The notes: generated by a model from the sequence alone, not told the origin. 64,000 bases of DNA from Lachnospiraceae bacterium (GCA_017556805.1 JAFYMC010000028.1:186001-250000), one strand, 5' to 3'. Shown: positions 8,832 through 16,937, counted from the stretch's first letter. Translations and numbers: made by a program.

Positions 8832-10214
8832 TCAAGTTCCTATTTCATGTTCCAGTTTGCGATAAATCGTCAAACGCATGGTCAGATAGCAGGCCAGTCC
8901 GCCGACCACATTTGAAATCGGCTCTGCCATAAATACTCCTTTTACTCCAAAACCTATCATCGGCAACAGCAAAGTCAACGGCACCACGATGATTGCCTTC
9001 CGAAGCAAGGAAAAGAAAATCGCGTGTTTGGCATCTCCCACTGCCTGAAATACCGATTGCCCGGCAAACTGAAGCGCCATAAGCACAAACCCGAAGAAAT
9101 AAATTTTTAACATTGCAATGCCCGGTTCTATCATTGCCGCTTCGTCCGAGAAAATACCGAACCAGAAGCGAGGAAATAGAAGAATCAAAATCCAGGCCAC
9201 CATCGTATAGGCAGCTCCGACAACCGTATTAAACCGTATGGCAGACTTCGTTCTCCCATAGGCCTTTGCCCCGTAATTAAAGCTGATGACCGGCTGGGCT
9301 CCGTTTACAATACCGAACACCGGCAACATCACGATTTCACGGATGGAATTAGTCACTGTCATAATACCTACATAGGTATCTCCGCCGTAGCTTTGCAAGG
9401 TGGAATTGCACGCCACCTGTACCGCACAGTTCGTTCCTTGCATAATGAAGTTCGCCATACCCAGCTTAAAAATCTCTTTCGTAATCCGCTTATCGATTCT
9501 GATATTCTGCATCCGAAGGGGTATCGCTGTCTTTTTTCCAAACAGAAACCGTAAAATCCAAACAGCGGAACATGCCTGACTGAGCACCGTTGCAAAAGCC
9601 GCACCGGCTACGCCCATATCAAACACAAAAATGAAAATCGGGTCCAATATAATATTTACCACAGCACCGATCACAATGGAACACATACCAATTTTCGGAA
9701 ATCCCTGGGCATTGATATAACCGTTTAACCCGGTAGACAGCATGGAAAATACCGTTCCCAGCAAATAAATCTTCAAATACTCGCCGGCGTATACAAAAGA
9801 TGCTTCACTGGCACCAAAGGCAAACAGAATCGGTTTATGGAACAAATACCCTGCTGCTATCAAAAAGACGGAACTGCACAGCAAAAGCCCGAAAGAAGTC
9901 CCAAGGATTTTTCCTGCTTCTTCCTCATCCCCGCGACCTCTTGCCATGGCAAACAACGGTACTCCACCGTTTCCGAACAATGCGGTAAAGGCCATAATCA
10001 GCGTAATTACCGGAAAGGTCAGACCCACACCGGTCAGTGCCAATCCCTCTCCGCCTTCCATATGTCCCAAGTAAATCCGGTCCACCACATTGTACAAAAG
10101 CTGAACCAGCTGGGCTATGGTCAACGGTATTGCCTGGGCTACAATACACTTCCACACCGCACCTTTGGAAAAATCGATTTTTGATGTCTTGCTTTCTGTT
10201 CTCATATCCGTCAC
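8832..10214 (-). CDS. MATE-family efflux transporter
   Basis: 460 residues with twelve predicted membrane helices, arranged as two six-helix bundles typical of MATE antiporters, which exchange cations for drugs or metabolites. Typical signatures include PLTIAQLVQLLYNVVDRIYLG near the N-terminus and the GANFIMQ-like segment before helix 7. First gene of a MATE, Nudix, GNAT operon, with a clear sigmaA promoter 40 bases upstream. The substrate is unknown. Confidence 0.9.
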   Translation of the reverse strand: MTDMRTESKTSKIDFSKGAVWKCIVAQAIPLTIAQLVQLLYNVVDRIYLGHMEGGEGLALTGVGLTFPVITLIMAFTALFGNGGVPLFAMARGRGDEEEAGKILGTSFGLLLCSSVFLIAAGYLFHKPILFAFGASEASFVYAGEYLKIYLLGTVFSMLSTGLNGYINAQGFPKIGMCSIVIGAVVNIILDPIFIFVFDMGVAGAAFATVLSQACSAVWILRFLFGKKTAIPLRMQNIRIDKRITKEIFKLGMANFIMQGTNCAVQVACNSTLQSYGGDTYVGIMTVTNSIREIVMLPVFGIVNGAQPVISFNYGAKAYGRTKSAIRFNTVVGAAYTMVAWILILLFPRFWFGIFSDEAAMIEPGIAMLKIYFFGFVLMALQFAGQSVFQAVGDAKHAIFFSLLRKAIIVVPLTLLLPMIGFGVKGVFMAEPISNVVGGLACYLTMRLTIYRKLEHEIGT

Positions 10215-10253
10215 TTCCTACACTTCATACCGGCCAAAAGCCCTCTGTCATGT

Positions 10254-10282
10254 ATTATACACCCGCTCCGAATTCCTTGCAA
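10254..10282 (-). promoter_or_regulatory. SigmaA promoter of the MATE operon
   Basis: On the - strand, TTGCAA (10282-10277), a 17-bp spacer and TATAAT (10259-10254). Confidence 0.75.
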
Positions 10283-10298
10283 GAACATCCGCATTCGG

Positions 10299-11273
10299 TC
10301 ATTCATTCTGTCGTACTACCTGCTGCTCCTTGATTAACGGATAAAGATAAAGTTCTCTTCCTTCCAAATCACACCGATGCATATCCACAGCGCTGATGCA
10401 ATTGTTTTCATAGGTAGTGTAATAATAAATCCCCTTGTCTGTATTCATACAGGAGGTATACGCAGTTATCTCGTAACTACCGTCCGGCAGACGCACACAG
10501 CCCCGCTGCTGTTCCACCGCCCCGAGAATATGAAAAAACTGGCTGATGCTCTCGTTTTCGCTCTCCCCGGATACGGAATTCAACTTTACAAAGGCAGCCC
10601 GGACAAATCGGGAGGCTGAGGACAAATCCCCCGGAAGGCCGATGCCTCCCATTCCTCTACTGTAAGTTGTCAGAGAAACATCTCCGAACCGGTTCTCCGG
10701 GGTCCGGGGTGTCAGATTGATATAATCGTTTAAATGTGTCATGTGATAGTCAAAGGGTGGATTATTGGTCAAAACTCCAATCGGATTCTCATGAATATGA
10801 AGCCCATCTGCCATAGACTCCACCGTAATTGCGCCTTCTCTGTCGGCGATGATCCAGTGAAGAGGTGATAGCGGGAACTTGTCACTGAAATTAATATTAC
10901 AAAGATTAATTTTCTCCAGTAATATTCTTGCCTCCGATAAATCTTTACACTGAGACAAAATCCACGGAACAAACTCAAAGGGAGCAATATTGTCCTTTCC
11001 CTCCGTTCGCGGAAAATAATACGCATTTCCCGGAAAATTTAAGCCTGCCATAGAAAGACCGTGCTCGTTCGTAGCTTCATAATACAAGGGATAATTGTCA
11101 ACCACCGTTGCCATGCCGATGATGGCGTAGTGACTCTTTATAGAATCCTTGGTTCTAAACTTGAATTCATAATTCCGTGGAGTAATCGTTACATTCTCCT
11201 CATAGGTATACTCCAAATCAAGAGTACGCCCAAAATAATGGTCTTTTGTTTGATAGGTGATTGCCGTGCACAT
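10299..11273 (-). CDS. bsh: Bile salt hydrolase (choloylglycine hydrolase family)
   Basis: Hydrolyses the amide bond of glycine- or taurine-conjugated bile acids; an N-terminal nucleophile hydrolase. The start is the ATG at 11273, five bases after GGAGG, which places Cys at position 2 so that removal of Met exposes the nucleophile. A longer frame from 11339 would bury this Cys. The result is 324 residues, the usual BSH length. Other conserved residues visible are Arg16 and Asp19 (GRTLDLE), Asn79 (GLNFP), Asn170/171 (VLTNNPPF) and Arg222 (SSASRF). The LTNNP and GLPGDLSSASRF context favours a bile salt hydrolase over penicillin V acylase. No signal peptide: cytoplasmic. Confidence 0.92.
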   Translation of the reverse strand: MCTAITYQTKDHYFGRTLDLEYTYEENVTITPRNYEFKFRTKDSIKSHYAIIGMATVVDNYPLYYEATNEHGLSMAGLNFPGNAYYFPRTEGKDNIAPFEFVPWILSQCKDLSEARILLEKINLCNINFSDKFPLSPLHWIIADREGAITVESMADGLHIHENPIGVLTNNPPFDYHMTHLNDYINLTPRTPENRFGDVSLTTYSRGMGGIGLPGDLSSASRFVRAAFVKLNSVSGESENESISQFFHILGAVEQQRGCVRLPDGSYEITAYTSCMNTDKGIYYYTTYENNCISAVDMHRCDLEGRELYLYPLIKEQQVVRQNE

Positions 11274-11365
11274 ACTACCTCCGAATACATACTGTGATTT
11301 TGTAGTTACTCTTAGCATTCCCATGTAGTATTCTCTCATTCAAACCGACACAATCCCTTCACATA

Positions 11366-11408
11366 CAAAAAAGGTGTCCCATCGTCATCATTGACATACG
11401 GGACGCCT
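11366..11408 (-). terminator. Terminator after the uridine-kinase-like gene
   Basis: Stem AGGCGTCCC / GGGACACCT with one mismatch, a loop of about 19 nt, then six T on the - strand. Confidence 0.75.
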
Positions 11409-11413
11409 AACAT

Positions 11414-12481
11414 TTAACAGTTAATCTGAATTGTCATATCGCAACGTTCCTTTACATCCATCCCATCAAAGTACCGATACTCCATCGGAATCCACTCCAC
11501 AAAAAAACGTTTCGCAAGCTCCGGCGAATTTCTCTTCATAATCCGCACCTTCTGCAGTTCCGGAGATACCTCCAGGAATACCGAAAGGTTATAGTGCTCT
11601 GCCAAATCCGGGTGCATACTGTAAGCGCCTTCGATGATATTCAGTCCGGATGGTACTTTCCTTTCTGTCGGCAAAAGGGTAAATGTTCCACAGTCAAACC
11701 GGCGATATTCCACCGTCTCATCTTTTGATAACGGCACCAGAACCTCCGCAAGAAAGCGCTCTCTGTCTACATTGCCTCCCGGCTCCGCAAAACGTTCCGG
11801 CGTCCTTTGCTCCGGACGCAAAAAGAAATCATCCATGTGAAACACCGTACAATCATAGACCTGACTCAGAAGCTTACTTAAGGTCGTTTTACCGCTGGCA
11901 CTTCCACCTTCTACGGCAAGGATAACTCTTTCCTGTGCCAACATCCGGTCAATCCGGGCAAACAACGGAAGAAAACGTACATACTCCTTTCTCATCAAGC
12001 GATAGGCCGGTACATATTCGGCACGAAACCCTTCCGAGTGATGACAGGCCGGACAACCTTTTTCACGCCACTTTTTCAGTGCGTCTTCTACTTCAGCCTC
12101 CGGAAACGGAAGCGCATCCTCCCGTGCCAACTCGGAAAGCACTGCCAGCTTCTCCTCCAAACGCTCTTTGCCATCCTCCACAGGTGACCCGGATAGCACA
12201 AACAGCTTCGCAAAGGTATCCGCACCAAGCCCTTCCTTCATATAATCCAGATGTACTCTGCAATAATCTCCGTCCAACGGTTCAATTAACTCTCCTGAGG
12301 CAGGCCATGCCGTTTCCGCCTCTTTGCAAAGATAGGCTTTCACCGAAGCTACATCGGATACCAAATGCTCACACCCGAAGGAACTCTGATAGATAAACTT
12401 AAATAAATCCGTAACCGAAAGCTTCGGATACTTTTCACATTGCTGCAGCAATGCAATTTTTGTCTCTTCACGACGATTCAT
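11414..12481 (-). CDS. Uridine kinase-like P-loop kinase with N-terminal helical domain
   Basis: 355 residues. The C-terminal half is a phosphoribulokinase/uridine-kinase-type P-loop kinase: Walker A GGSASGKTT at residues 192-200, HMDDFFL near 217, and GGNVDRERF. The N-terminal 180 residues form a mostly helical domain of unknown role containing a CPACHH segment. The family phosphorylates nucleosides or similar alcohols; the exact substrate is not clear. It starts 27 bases after the ECF S-component stop, so both are likely on one mRNA. Import and phosphorylation of the same compound is a plausible but unproven link. Confidence 0.83.
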   Translation of the reverse strand: MNRREETKIALLQQCEKYPKLSVTDLFKFIYQSSFGCEHLVSDVASVKAYLCKEAETAWPASGELIEPLDGDYCRVHLDYMKEGLGADTFAKLFVLSGSPVEDGKERLEEKLAVLSELAREDALPFPEAEVEDALKKWREKGCPACHHSEGFRAEYVPAYRLMRKEYVRFLPLFARIDRMLAQERVILAVEGGSASGKTTLSKLLSQVYDCTVFHMDDFFLRPEQRTPERFAEPGGNVDRERFLAEVLVPLSKDETVEYRRFDCGTFTLLPTERKVPSGLNIIEGAYSMHPDLAEHYNLSVFLEVSPELQKVRIMKRNSPELAKRFFVEWIPMEYRYFDGMDVKERCDMTIQINC

Positions 12482-12508
12482 TCTTACAACTTCCTCTTTG
12501 TTTCTCTT

Positions 12509-13042
12509 TTATGCTTTTGAACGCTCCAAACGCTCCAGTACCATTACAATGATCGGAACCAGAATAATCTGCAAAATGATACCCGGAACAGCATTCGTCA
12601 CCGCTCCTGCTAAGAATGCGGAAAATCCGAAACTTCCACCGGTAAGGCCCAGACAGGTAAACATTACTGCACCCCATACCAAACGCCCCGTAATCATTGC
12701 CACAAACAACGATACATACAAAGAAACCGGCTTCTTCGGCAACCGCTTATACAACAATCCCGCTATCGCACCATAGGTTGCCAGTTCAAAGGCCATGCAA
12801 ACCGCCGTCGGGAACATCGGTGGCATTCCCAAGGTAGCAGATCGTAACAGCGGCGCAATCAATCCCACTGCTAAACCCCACGGCCATCCGCAAATAAAGC
12901 CGCACAGCAGCACCGGAATGTGCATCGGACAAAGCATGGCGCCGATTTGCGGAATCTGACCCGTAAAAAACGGTAACACATAAGCCATAGCCAAAAACAA
13001 CGCTGATAATACCATGTTAAAAATCGGACTTTTCTTTTTCAT
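12509..13042 (-). CDS. ECF transporter S component, substrate unknown
   Basis: 177 residues with about six membrane helices. It has the compact form and the MHIPVLLCGFICGWPWGL pattern of energy-coupling-factor substrate-binding subunits, which capture vitamins or other micronutrients and hand them to a shared EcfAA'T module encoded elsewhere. Key substrate-loop features do not match a vitamin class that I know well. AAGGAG precedes the ATG. The gene has a long structured leader with an internal terminator, suggesting control by a metabolite, and is followed by a uridine-kinase-like gene. Confidence 0.8.
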   Translation of the reverse strand: MKKKSPIFNMVLSALFLAMAYVLPFFTGQIPQIGAMLCPMHIPVLLCGFICGWPWGLAVGLIAPLLRSATLGMPPMFPTAVCMAFELATYGAIAGLLYKRLPKKPVSLYVSLFVAMITGRLVWGAVMFTCLGLTGGSFGFSAFLAGAVTNAVPGIILQIILVPIIVMVLERLERSKA

Positions 13043-13258
13043 AGGTAACTCCTTTTCTGTAGAACCTCAAATCTCGTTTGCGAGGTTCTCTTGTCACAAA
13101 AAAAGGCGTCATCCTCCCTTCTGGGAAAATAGCACCTTCTTAGTGTCAGTCATAAACATATTTTAAACACATGAAAGAAATCTCTGTCTGTATTTACAGC
13201 ATGTGGATTTCTCCTATATGAAAAGAGCTTCTGCCCTTACGTCATCCTTCTGAACAAC
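13043..13258 (-). promoter_or_regulatory. Structured leader with attenuator; unassigned riboswitch candidate
   Basis: About 216 nt from the predicted start of transcription to the ECF S-component. Visible elements in order: hairpin AAGGGC-AGAA-GCTCTT; a nested stem-loop with outer GAAATC / GATTTC and inner CTGTAAATACAG; alternative pairing CACATG / CATGTG; a terminator (13138-13098); then a further hairpin AGAACCTC / GAGGTTCT just before the ribosome site. The octamer GGATGACG occurs twice, near the 5' end and inside the terminator. I could not match it to a riboswitch class I know, including TPP, FMN, cobalamin, THF, preQ1 and purine. Confidence 0.55.
13098..13138 (-). terminator. Intrinsic terminator within the ECF S-component leader
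   Basis: On the - strand AAGGTG pairs with CGCCTT, with an inner TTCCC-AGAA-GGGA stem, followed by seven T. It lies 56 bases before the start codon and well inside the leader, as expected for attenuation. Confidence 0.75.
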
Positions 13259-13264
13259 AAGGAC

Positions 13265-13293
13265 AGTATACCATATCTTTCCACCCATTGCAA
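13265..13293 (-). promoter_or_regulatory. SigmaA promoter of the ECF S-component leader
   Basis: TTGCAA (13293-13288), a 17-bp spacer and TATACT (13270-13265) on the - strand. Confidence 0.8.
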
Positions 13294-13305
13294 GAAAAAG
13301 AAAAG

Positions 13306-13716
13306 TTAATTTTTTACAATATTATCCACCTTAGAAAGCACATCCTCAAGCATTACCGACATGGTAACATCCTGTACGCCGGCGATTAGATTCTCACAAC
13401 GATTCATCGGAATCAGGATGCGGATGGCATCTGCCTGTCCCACGGCAACCGCCATCTGAGGCGTTACCTCTCCGTACATGGAATCCGCCACAACAATGCC
13501 AATAGGTCCGATAATGACATCTGTTTTGCGGCATGCCACAACCACCGGATTCTCCCCTGTTGCCGCCTGCTTCGCTCCGGCTTTAAGCATAGCTGCCGTG
13601 GCCGCGGCATTGGTTCCCACCGCCGTAATCTGCACCTGCGGATACCGTGTCGATATTTCCTTTACCAACTGGGCTCCCAGTTGACCGCCTTGTCCGTCAA
13701 TAATTAAAATATTCAT
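13306..13716 (-). CDS. DUF3842 family protein
   Basis: 136 residues. The N-terminus MNILIIDGQGGQLGAQ is a Rossmann-like glycine-rich beta-loop-helix, followed by alternating strands and helices with a conserved NRCENLIAG segment, as I know for DUF3842 proteins of Clostridia. The function is unknown. It has its own promoter, and the stop lies just before the promoter of the ECF operon. Confidence 0.8.
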   Translation of the reverse strand: MNILIIDGQGGQLGAQLVKEISTRYPQVQITAVGTNAAATAAMLKAGAKQAATGENPVVVACRKTDVIIGPIGIVVADSMYGEVTPQMAVAVGQADAIRILIPMNRCENLIAGVQDVTMSVMLEDVLSKVDNIVKN

Positions 13717-13747
13717 ATAAACCTCGTATTGTCATAGAATTATTATC

Positions 13748-13776
13748 AGTATAGCATATTCTCCGTCGCTATGCAA
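13748..13776 (-). promoter_or_regulatory. SigmaA promoter of the DUF3842 gene
   Basis: TTGCAT (13776-13771), a 17-bp spacer and TATACT (13753-13748) on the - strand. Confidence 0.75.
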
Positions 13777-13796
13777 ACGCCACCATGCATTTTCAA

Positions 13797-14219
13797 TTAA
13801 GAAATCGCCTTCTCTAAAAACAACTCCATCGGCTGTTCATAGCCCGGCACCGTCGGTACAAAGCCACCGCAGTCCTTATATCCCAGCTTACGATAGAAGT
13901 GCTGAGCCTCCTCGTCGGCCTGAGTGGAAGTCAAAAGCATACCGTAGCCCTTCTCCTTCATCTCCGCCTCCCAATGCTCCATTAGCAGCCGTCCGTAGCC
14001 TTTCTTCTGATGTTCCCAAGCCACAAAAAGCAACGTGCAAAAAGGCGTGTTGTCCCAGAATAAATTAAAACGAAGTAAGCCTACCGGATTCCCGTCTGCT
14101 TCCAGTACATAGCCCCGCTCATCGCGAACCTTACGGGCGAACTCATCCTCCGGCAAATGTCGGTCAAGACTATACCAAAAGGACTTATCCTCTAATGCCA
14201 TATATCTGATTTTTATCAT
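13797..14219 (-). CDS. GNAT family N-acetyltransferase
   Basis: 140 residues, a single GNAT domain. The acetyl-CoA binding motif is HQKKGYGRLLMEHW near residues 73-86, and HFYRKLGYKDCG near residue 110 is the usual GNAT C-terminal signature. The acceptor is unknown. It is a monocistronic gene between two terminator or promoter elements. Confidence 0.87.
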   Translation of the reverse strand: MIKIRYMALEDKSFWYSLDRHLPEDEFARKVRDERGYVLEADGNPVGLLRFNLFWDNTPFCTLLFVAWEHQKKGYGRLLMEHWEAEMKEKGYGMLLTSTQADEEAQHFYRKLGYKDCGGFVPTVPGYEQPMELFLEKAIS

Positions 14220-14230
14220 AACTTCCTCCT

Positions 14231-14271
14231 AAAAAAGCGGAGCGACTGCCTACCAAAAAGAGCAGTCGTCC
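14231..14271 (-). terminator. Terminator after the helical protein gene
   Basis: GGACGACTGC pairs with GCAGTCGCTCC across a 12-nt loop, followed on the - strand by GCTTTTTT. Confidence 0.65.
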
Positions 14272-14292
14272 TTACTTTTCATTACATTCCAA

Positions 14293-14937
14293 CTACAGCG
14301 ACATATCCAAAATCGCTCCGCCTACATTGCCGGAATACTTTACAAAATACTGCACCTTGGACAAGTCTACATTGCCCATATCCACCTCCACCACATTGGC
14401 CTCCTGAGCCTTGGCAAAGTCTGCGGACTTCTCTCCCATGCTTGACGAGAGTTCATTCGCCTCCTCATTCAGCTTATCCATCTTCTTGCGGAACTCCTCT
14501 TCCTCTTCTTCGTCCCACAGAGACTTTCTCTTATGACGCTCTGCCTGCAGGGCTATGGTCTGGGCCATCTTTGCCGCCTGATACAAATCGCCGTCATACT
14601 CCATCACCTTTTTTTCGTCGCTTGGCGGAACAATATCGCCCTTTGACATGGCACGAACCACCGCCATAATCTTGGCTTCATCAATGGCTTGCTTTTCTTT
14701 GGCGGCTATCTGTGTCTTCTCTGCTGCCATATTAGCCTCCGCAAACAGCATGGCATTGTACTTCTCCCGATCCTTTAACAACTGCTTCCGGGACGCCTCC
14801 GTCAAAATCAGTTCACTGCCCTCTTCGGTCTTTATAAGCTCCGCATTCTTCGCCTCCAGGGCCTCATGTCCCTTGGGAATCCGATAGGCCTCATAGGTAT
14901 GAAGAAAACCGGACATGTTGTTGCTCACACAACTCAT
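14293..14937 (-). CDS. Helical coiled-coil protein, unknown
   Basis: 214 residues, almost wholly alpha-helical and highly charged (runs of Glu and Lys, for example EEEEEEFRKK near residue 145). No membrane segment or signal peptide. The last 30 residues switch to a beta-prone segment (VEVDMGNVDLSKVQYFVKY). I do not recognise the family. The gene stands alone and is preceded by about 290 bases holding the type I toxin-antitoxin locus. A cytoplasmic structural or adaptor role is possible but unsupported. Confidence 0.6.
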   Translation of the reverse strand: MSCVSNNMSGFLHTYEAYRIPKGHEALEAKNAELIKTEEGSELILTEASRKQLLKDREKYNAMLFAEANMAAEKTQIAAKEKQAIDEAKIMAVVRAMSKGDIVPPSDEKKVMEYDGDLYQAAKMAQTIALQAERHKRKSLWDEEEEEEFRKKMDKLNEEANELSSSMGEKSADFAKAQEANVVEVDMGNVDLSKVQYFVKYSGNVGGAILDMSL

Positions 14938-15105
14938 ACTTTGCCCTCCTTTGCCAACGCGGTAAAAGGATCTCCTTTACCGGATTCAAAACGTACGGGA
15001 ACTCCGTTTCCCGCATAAAATGTCTTATCTTATATATCGGCAAAAGTAGGGGAAAAATGTAGACTTCTCTAAGAAATCTCCTTTCAAAACAGGTGTATAA
15101 AAAAC

Positions 15106-15135
15106 TTGCAAAATTGTACAGCCCTGTGTTATACT
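15106..15135 (+). promoter_or_regulatory. Promoter of the antisense antitoxin RNA
   Basis: TTGCAA (15106-15111), an 18-bp spacer and TATACT (15130-15135), driving a short + strand RNA convergent with the toxin gene. Confidence 0.7.
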
Positions 15136-15141
15136 ATCTTT

Positions 15142-15235
15142 AGAAAGAGCAACCGCCACCAAGGTGGTTGACCTCACTTAGTAGCAAAAATGCCTACCTC
15201 GCACCGGCAAGTACAAAGGTAGGCATTTTTATTTT
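15142..15235 (+). ncRNA. Predicted type I antitoxin RNA
   Basis: Short RNA of about 90 nt running from the promoter at 15106-15135 to the shared terminator hairpin (stem AAAAATGCCTACCT with AGGTAGGCATTTTT, 15186-15230). Its 5' part forms a CCACC-AA-GGTGG hairpin. The element CGCCACC can pair, with one G-U, with GGTGGTG, which overlaps the Shine-Dalgarno region of the toxin mRNA. The convergent layout with one shared bidirectional terminator matches the par/Fst-type type I toxin-antitoxin layout. Confidence 0.6.
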
Positions 15236-15327
15236 CGCTTGTTATTCCTATCTATGTAGGCAAGCAGTGTAATGAGTAACGTTCCGAATAAAATCATTAA
15301 AGAAATTGCTTCGTAAATAGTCATCAT
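15229..15327 (-). CDS. Putative holin-like small toxin (type I TA)
   Basis: A 32-residue ORF starting MMTIYEAISLMILFG, with one hydrophobic helix (residues 5-25) and a charged tail DRNNKRK. This is the pattern of the short holin-like toxins of Firmicutes, which insert in the membrane. It is preceded by GGGAGGTGG and a consensus promoter. Its stop codon lies in the T tract of a terminator shared with the convergent RNA. Too short for usual gene finders. The start could be either of two adjacent ATG codons. Confidence 0.75.
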   Translation of the reverse strand: MMTIYEAISLMILFGTLLITLLAYIDRNNKRK

Positions 15328-15392
15328 ACGCACCACCTCCCTTCCGTAATTGTCCGGGAGGCTACCACCCTGTACACGATTGCTCTATCATT

Positions 15393-15421
15393 ATTATATC
15401 ATGATTCGAACAAACGTTCAA
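15393..15421 (-). promoter_or_regulatory. SigmaA promoter of the small toxin
   Basis: TTGAAC (15421-15416), a 17-bp spacer and a perfect TATAAT (15398-15393) on the - strand. The untranslated leader is about 58 nt. Confidence 0.8.
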
Positions 15422-15443
15422 GTGATTTTCTTCGTTTTCTCTT

Positions 15444-16424
15444 TTATTTTCCCGTAAGTTCCTTTATCTCCTTCCGCTCTCTATAAACACTTCGCGCCAA
15501 AAGCACACCACCATAAATTAAAATCGAGACAAACAGAATAAACATAAAATCTCTCCCCGAGGTATAGGTGCTCGGACGGTATCCTGCTACGATTACATGA
15601 GCAATACAGTAGGAAATCGGATAGTACAGAATCGTCTCAATCACAGCTTTTCCCTTTGCCTTGTGTCTTACAAACAACCATACAACAAACAACACGCCCA
15701 CACATACTACCGCAAGCACAAAGTAATAACCAAGCACATGTCTCGGCAATGTAATGACACCGCCGCTTGTTACCGGCTCCCCGTACACACAGACATCCTC
15801 GCGACCGTCATTGGAAGTATAATATACCGAAATCTCCTCTGTGACTCCCTTCTGAATCGTCACAGATTGTGCACCGCTCTTCGAAAACCATTGACTCCAA
15901 AGAGCGGTCCATGCCTCTATCTGATAATACCGCACTCCCTCGGCAGTTCCCTCTTCCCAACCGCTGTAAGCATCCTCCACGCAACGATACTCCGTCACCC
16001 GTTCATCAAAAGTAATGGTGATGCTTTCGTCACCGTTTTCCTTTATGGTAAACAAATTCGCTTCATACGGAAAATATACCGGGATACTTAAGCAAGCAAA
16101 CGCCGCCACGAACAACGCCACCAGAAACAGACCGGTGCACATCATTGTTTTCACTTTCTGTTTCCGCAACTTACGCTGTAAGTTTACAAGAGGCATCACA
16201 TCAGCCCTACTATCAGATTCCTCCCCGCCATTCATACCTTCTGTGCCGTTCTTCTGCGCCGAAACCGTATCCGGCGTCTGCGACAACCTCATCTTTTCGT
16301 ACTCTTCCTTACACTCGGTGCATCCTTCCAAATGCTCCTTCACAAACTCACCGGTATCCGCACTCACCATATCCTCCGCATACAGCGGCAGCAGATCGCG
16401 TACAATACTACATTCATTCTTCAT
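15444..16424 (-). CDS. Zinc-finger anti-sigma factor, membrane-bound
   Basis: 326 residues. The N-terminal zf-HC2 type domain has C-x-x-x-HLEGCTEC near residues 30-40, the ZAS motif that binds an ECF sigma factor in the cytoplasm. One membrane helix is near residues 95-115, then an extracytoplasmic sensory region and further membrane segments near the C-terminus. The start is the ATG at 16424, nine bases after GGAGG, and it overlaps the sigma gene by 11 bases, so the two are coupled. It very likely holds the adjacent sigma factor inactive until a signal is sensed. Confidence 0.83.
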   Translation of the reverse strand: MKNECSIVRDLLPLYAEDMVSADTGEFVKEHLEGCTECKEEYEKMRLSQTPDTVSAQKNGTEGMNGGEESDSRADVMPLVNLQRKLRKQKVKTMMCTGLFLVALFVAAFACLSIPVYFPYEANLFTIKENGDESITITFDERVTEYRCVEDAYSGWEEGTAEGVRYYQIEAWTALWSQWFSKSGAQSVTIQKGVTEEISVYYTSNDGREDVCVYGEPVTSGGVITLPRHVLGYYFVLAVVCVGVLFVVWLFVRHKAKGKAVIETILYYPISYCIAHVIVAGYRPSTYTSGRDFMFILFVSILIYGGVLLARSVYRERKEIKELTGK

Positions 16425-16914
16425 AATCACTTTCCTCCAATCCTTTTATTAACATAGTCCGGGCACGGTGATAGGTCACGCAGGCCCAATTGTCCGTCTT
16501 CCCGAACATCTGCGCAATCTGTTTAAAACTCAATTCCGCATAGGTTCGCCACATGAAGACTTCCTTGTAAGGCTCCGGAATCCGGTGCAACAAGTCTTGA
16601 AGTTCCTTTGCGGTTTCCTTCCGGGCAATCCGCTCTTCTACAGATGTATTCGAATCGGAAATGTTTAGCAGTTCGGGCGTGTCTATATTCTCTGTTTTCC
16701 CGCTGTTCTTCAAAAAAGAATAATAACAGTTTTTCGCAATCTGGCACAGCCACACACGAACCTCGCACTCTCCGCGAAACTTATGAATTGCCTTTACGGC
16801 CTTAAAGAACGTATCGCTCGTCACTTCTTCCGCTACATGCGCATCTCCCGAAAGCCGCAACACATACCGATATACAGCCTTAAAATAGGTATTGTACAGT
16901 TCTTCAAACTCCAC
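16414..16914 (-). CDS. ECF-type RNA polymerase sigma factor
   Basis: 166 residues with sigma70 region 2 (YNTYFKAVYRYVLRLSGD to HKFRGECEVRVWLCQIAKN) and region 4 (EPYKEVFMWRTYAELSFKQI, a helix-turn-helix). No region 1 or 3, so it is an extracytoplasmic-function sigma factor. It starts with GTG eight bases after GGAGG. It overlaps the anti-sigma gene. The sequence upstream contains TGTAAG and GTCTTA spaced 16-17 bases apart, which may be its own autoregulated promoter. Confidence 0.87.
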   Translation of the reverse strand: MEFEELYNTYFKAVYRYVLRLSGDAHVAEEVTSDTFFKAVKAIHKFRGECEVRVWLCQIAKNCYYSFLKNSGKTENIDTPELLNISDSNTSVEERIARKETAKELQDLLHRIPEPYKEVFMWRTYAELSFKQIAQMFGKTDNWACVTYHRARTMLIKGLEESDYEE

Positions 16915-16937
16915 GACCCTATCACCTCCTTTCCCTT

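Noticed and set aside
11274-11339. Longer start for the bile salt hydrolase
   Set aside because: An extension would place 22 residues before the nucleophilic Cys, which must become N-terminal.
13043-13258. Assignment of the leader to a known riboswitch class
   Set aside because: I compared it by eye with TPP, FMN, cobalamin, THF, preQ1, purine, lysine, SAM, ZTP, fluoride and T-box cores and found no convincing match, so no class is named.
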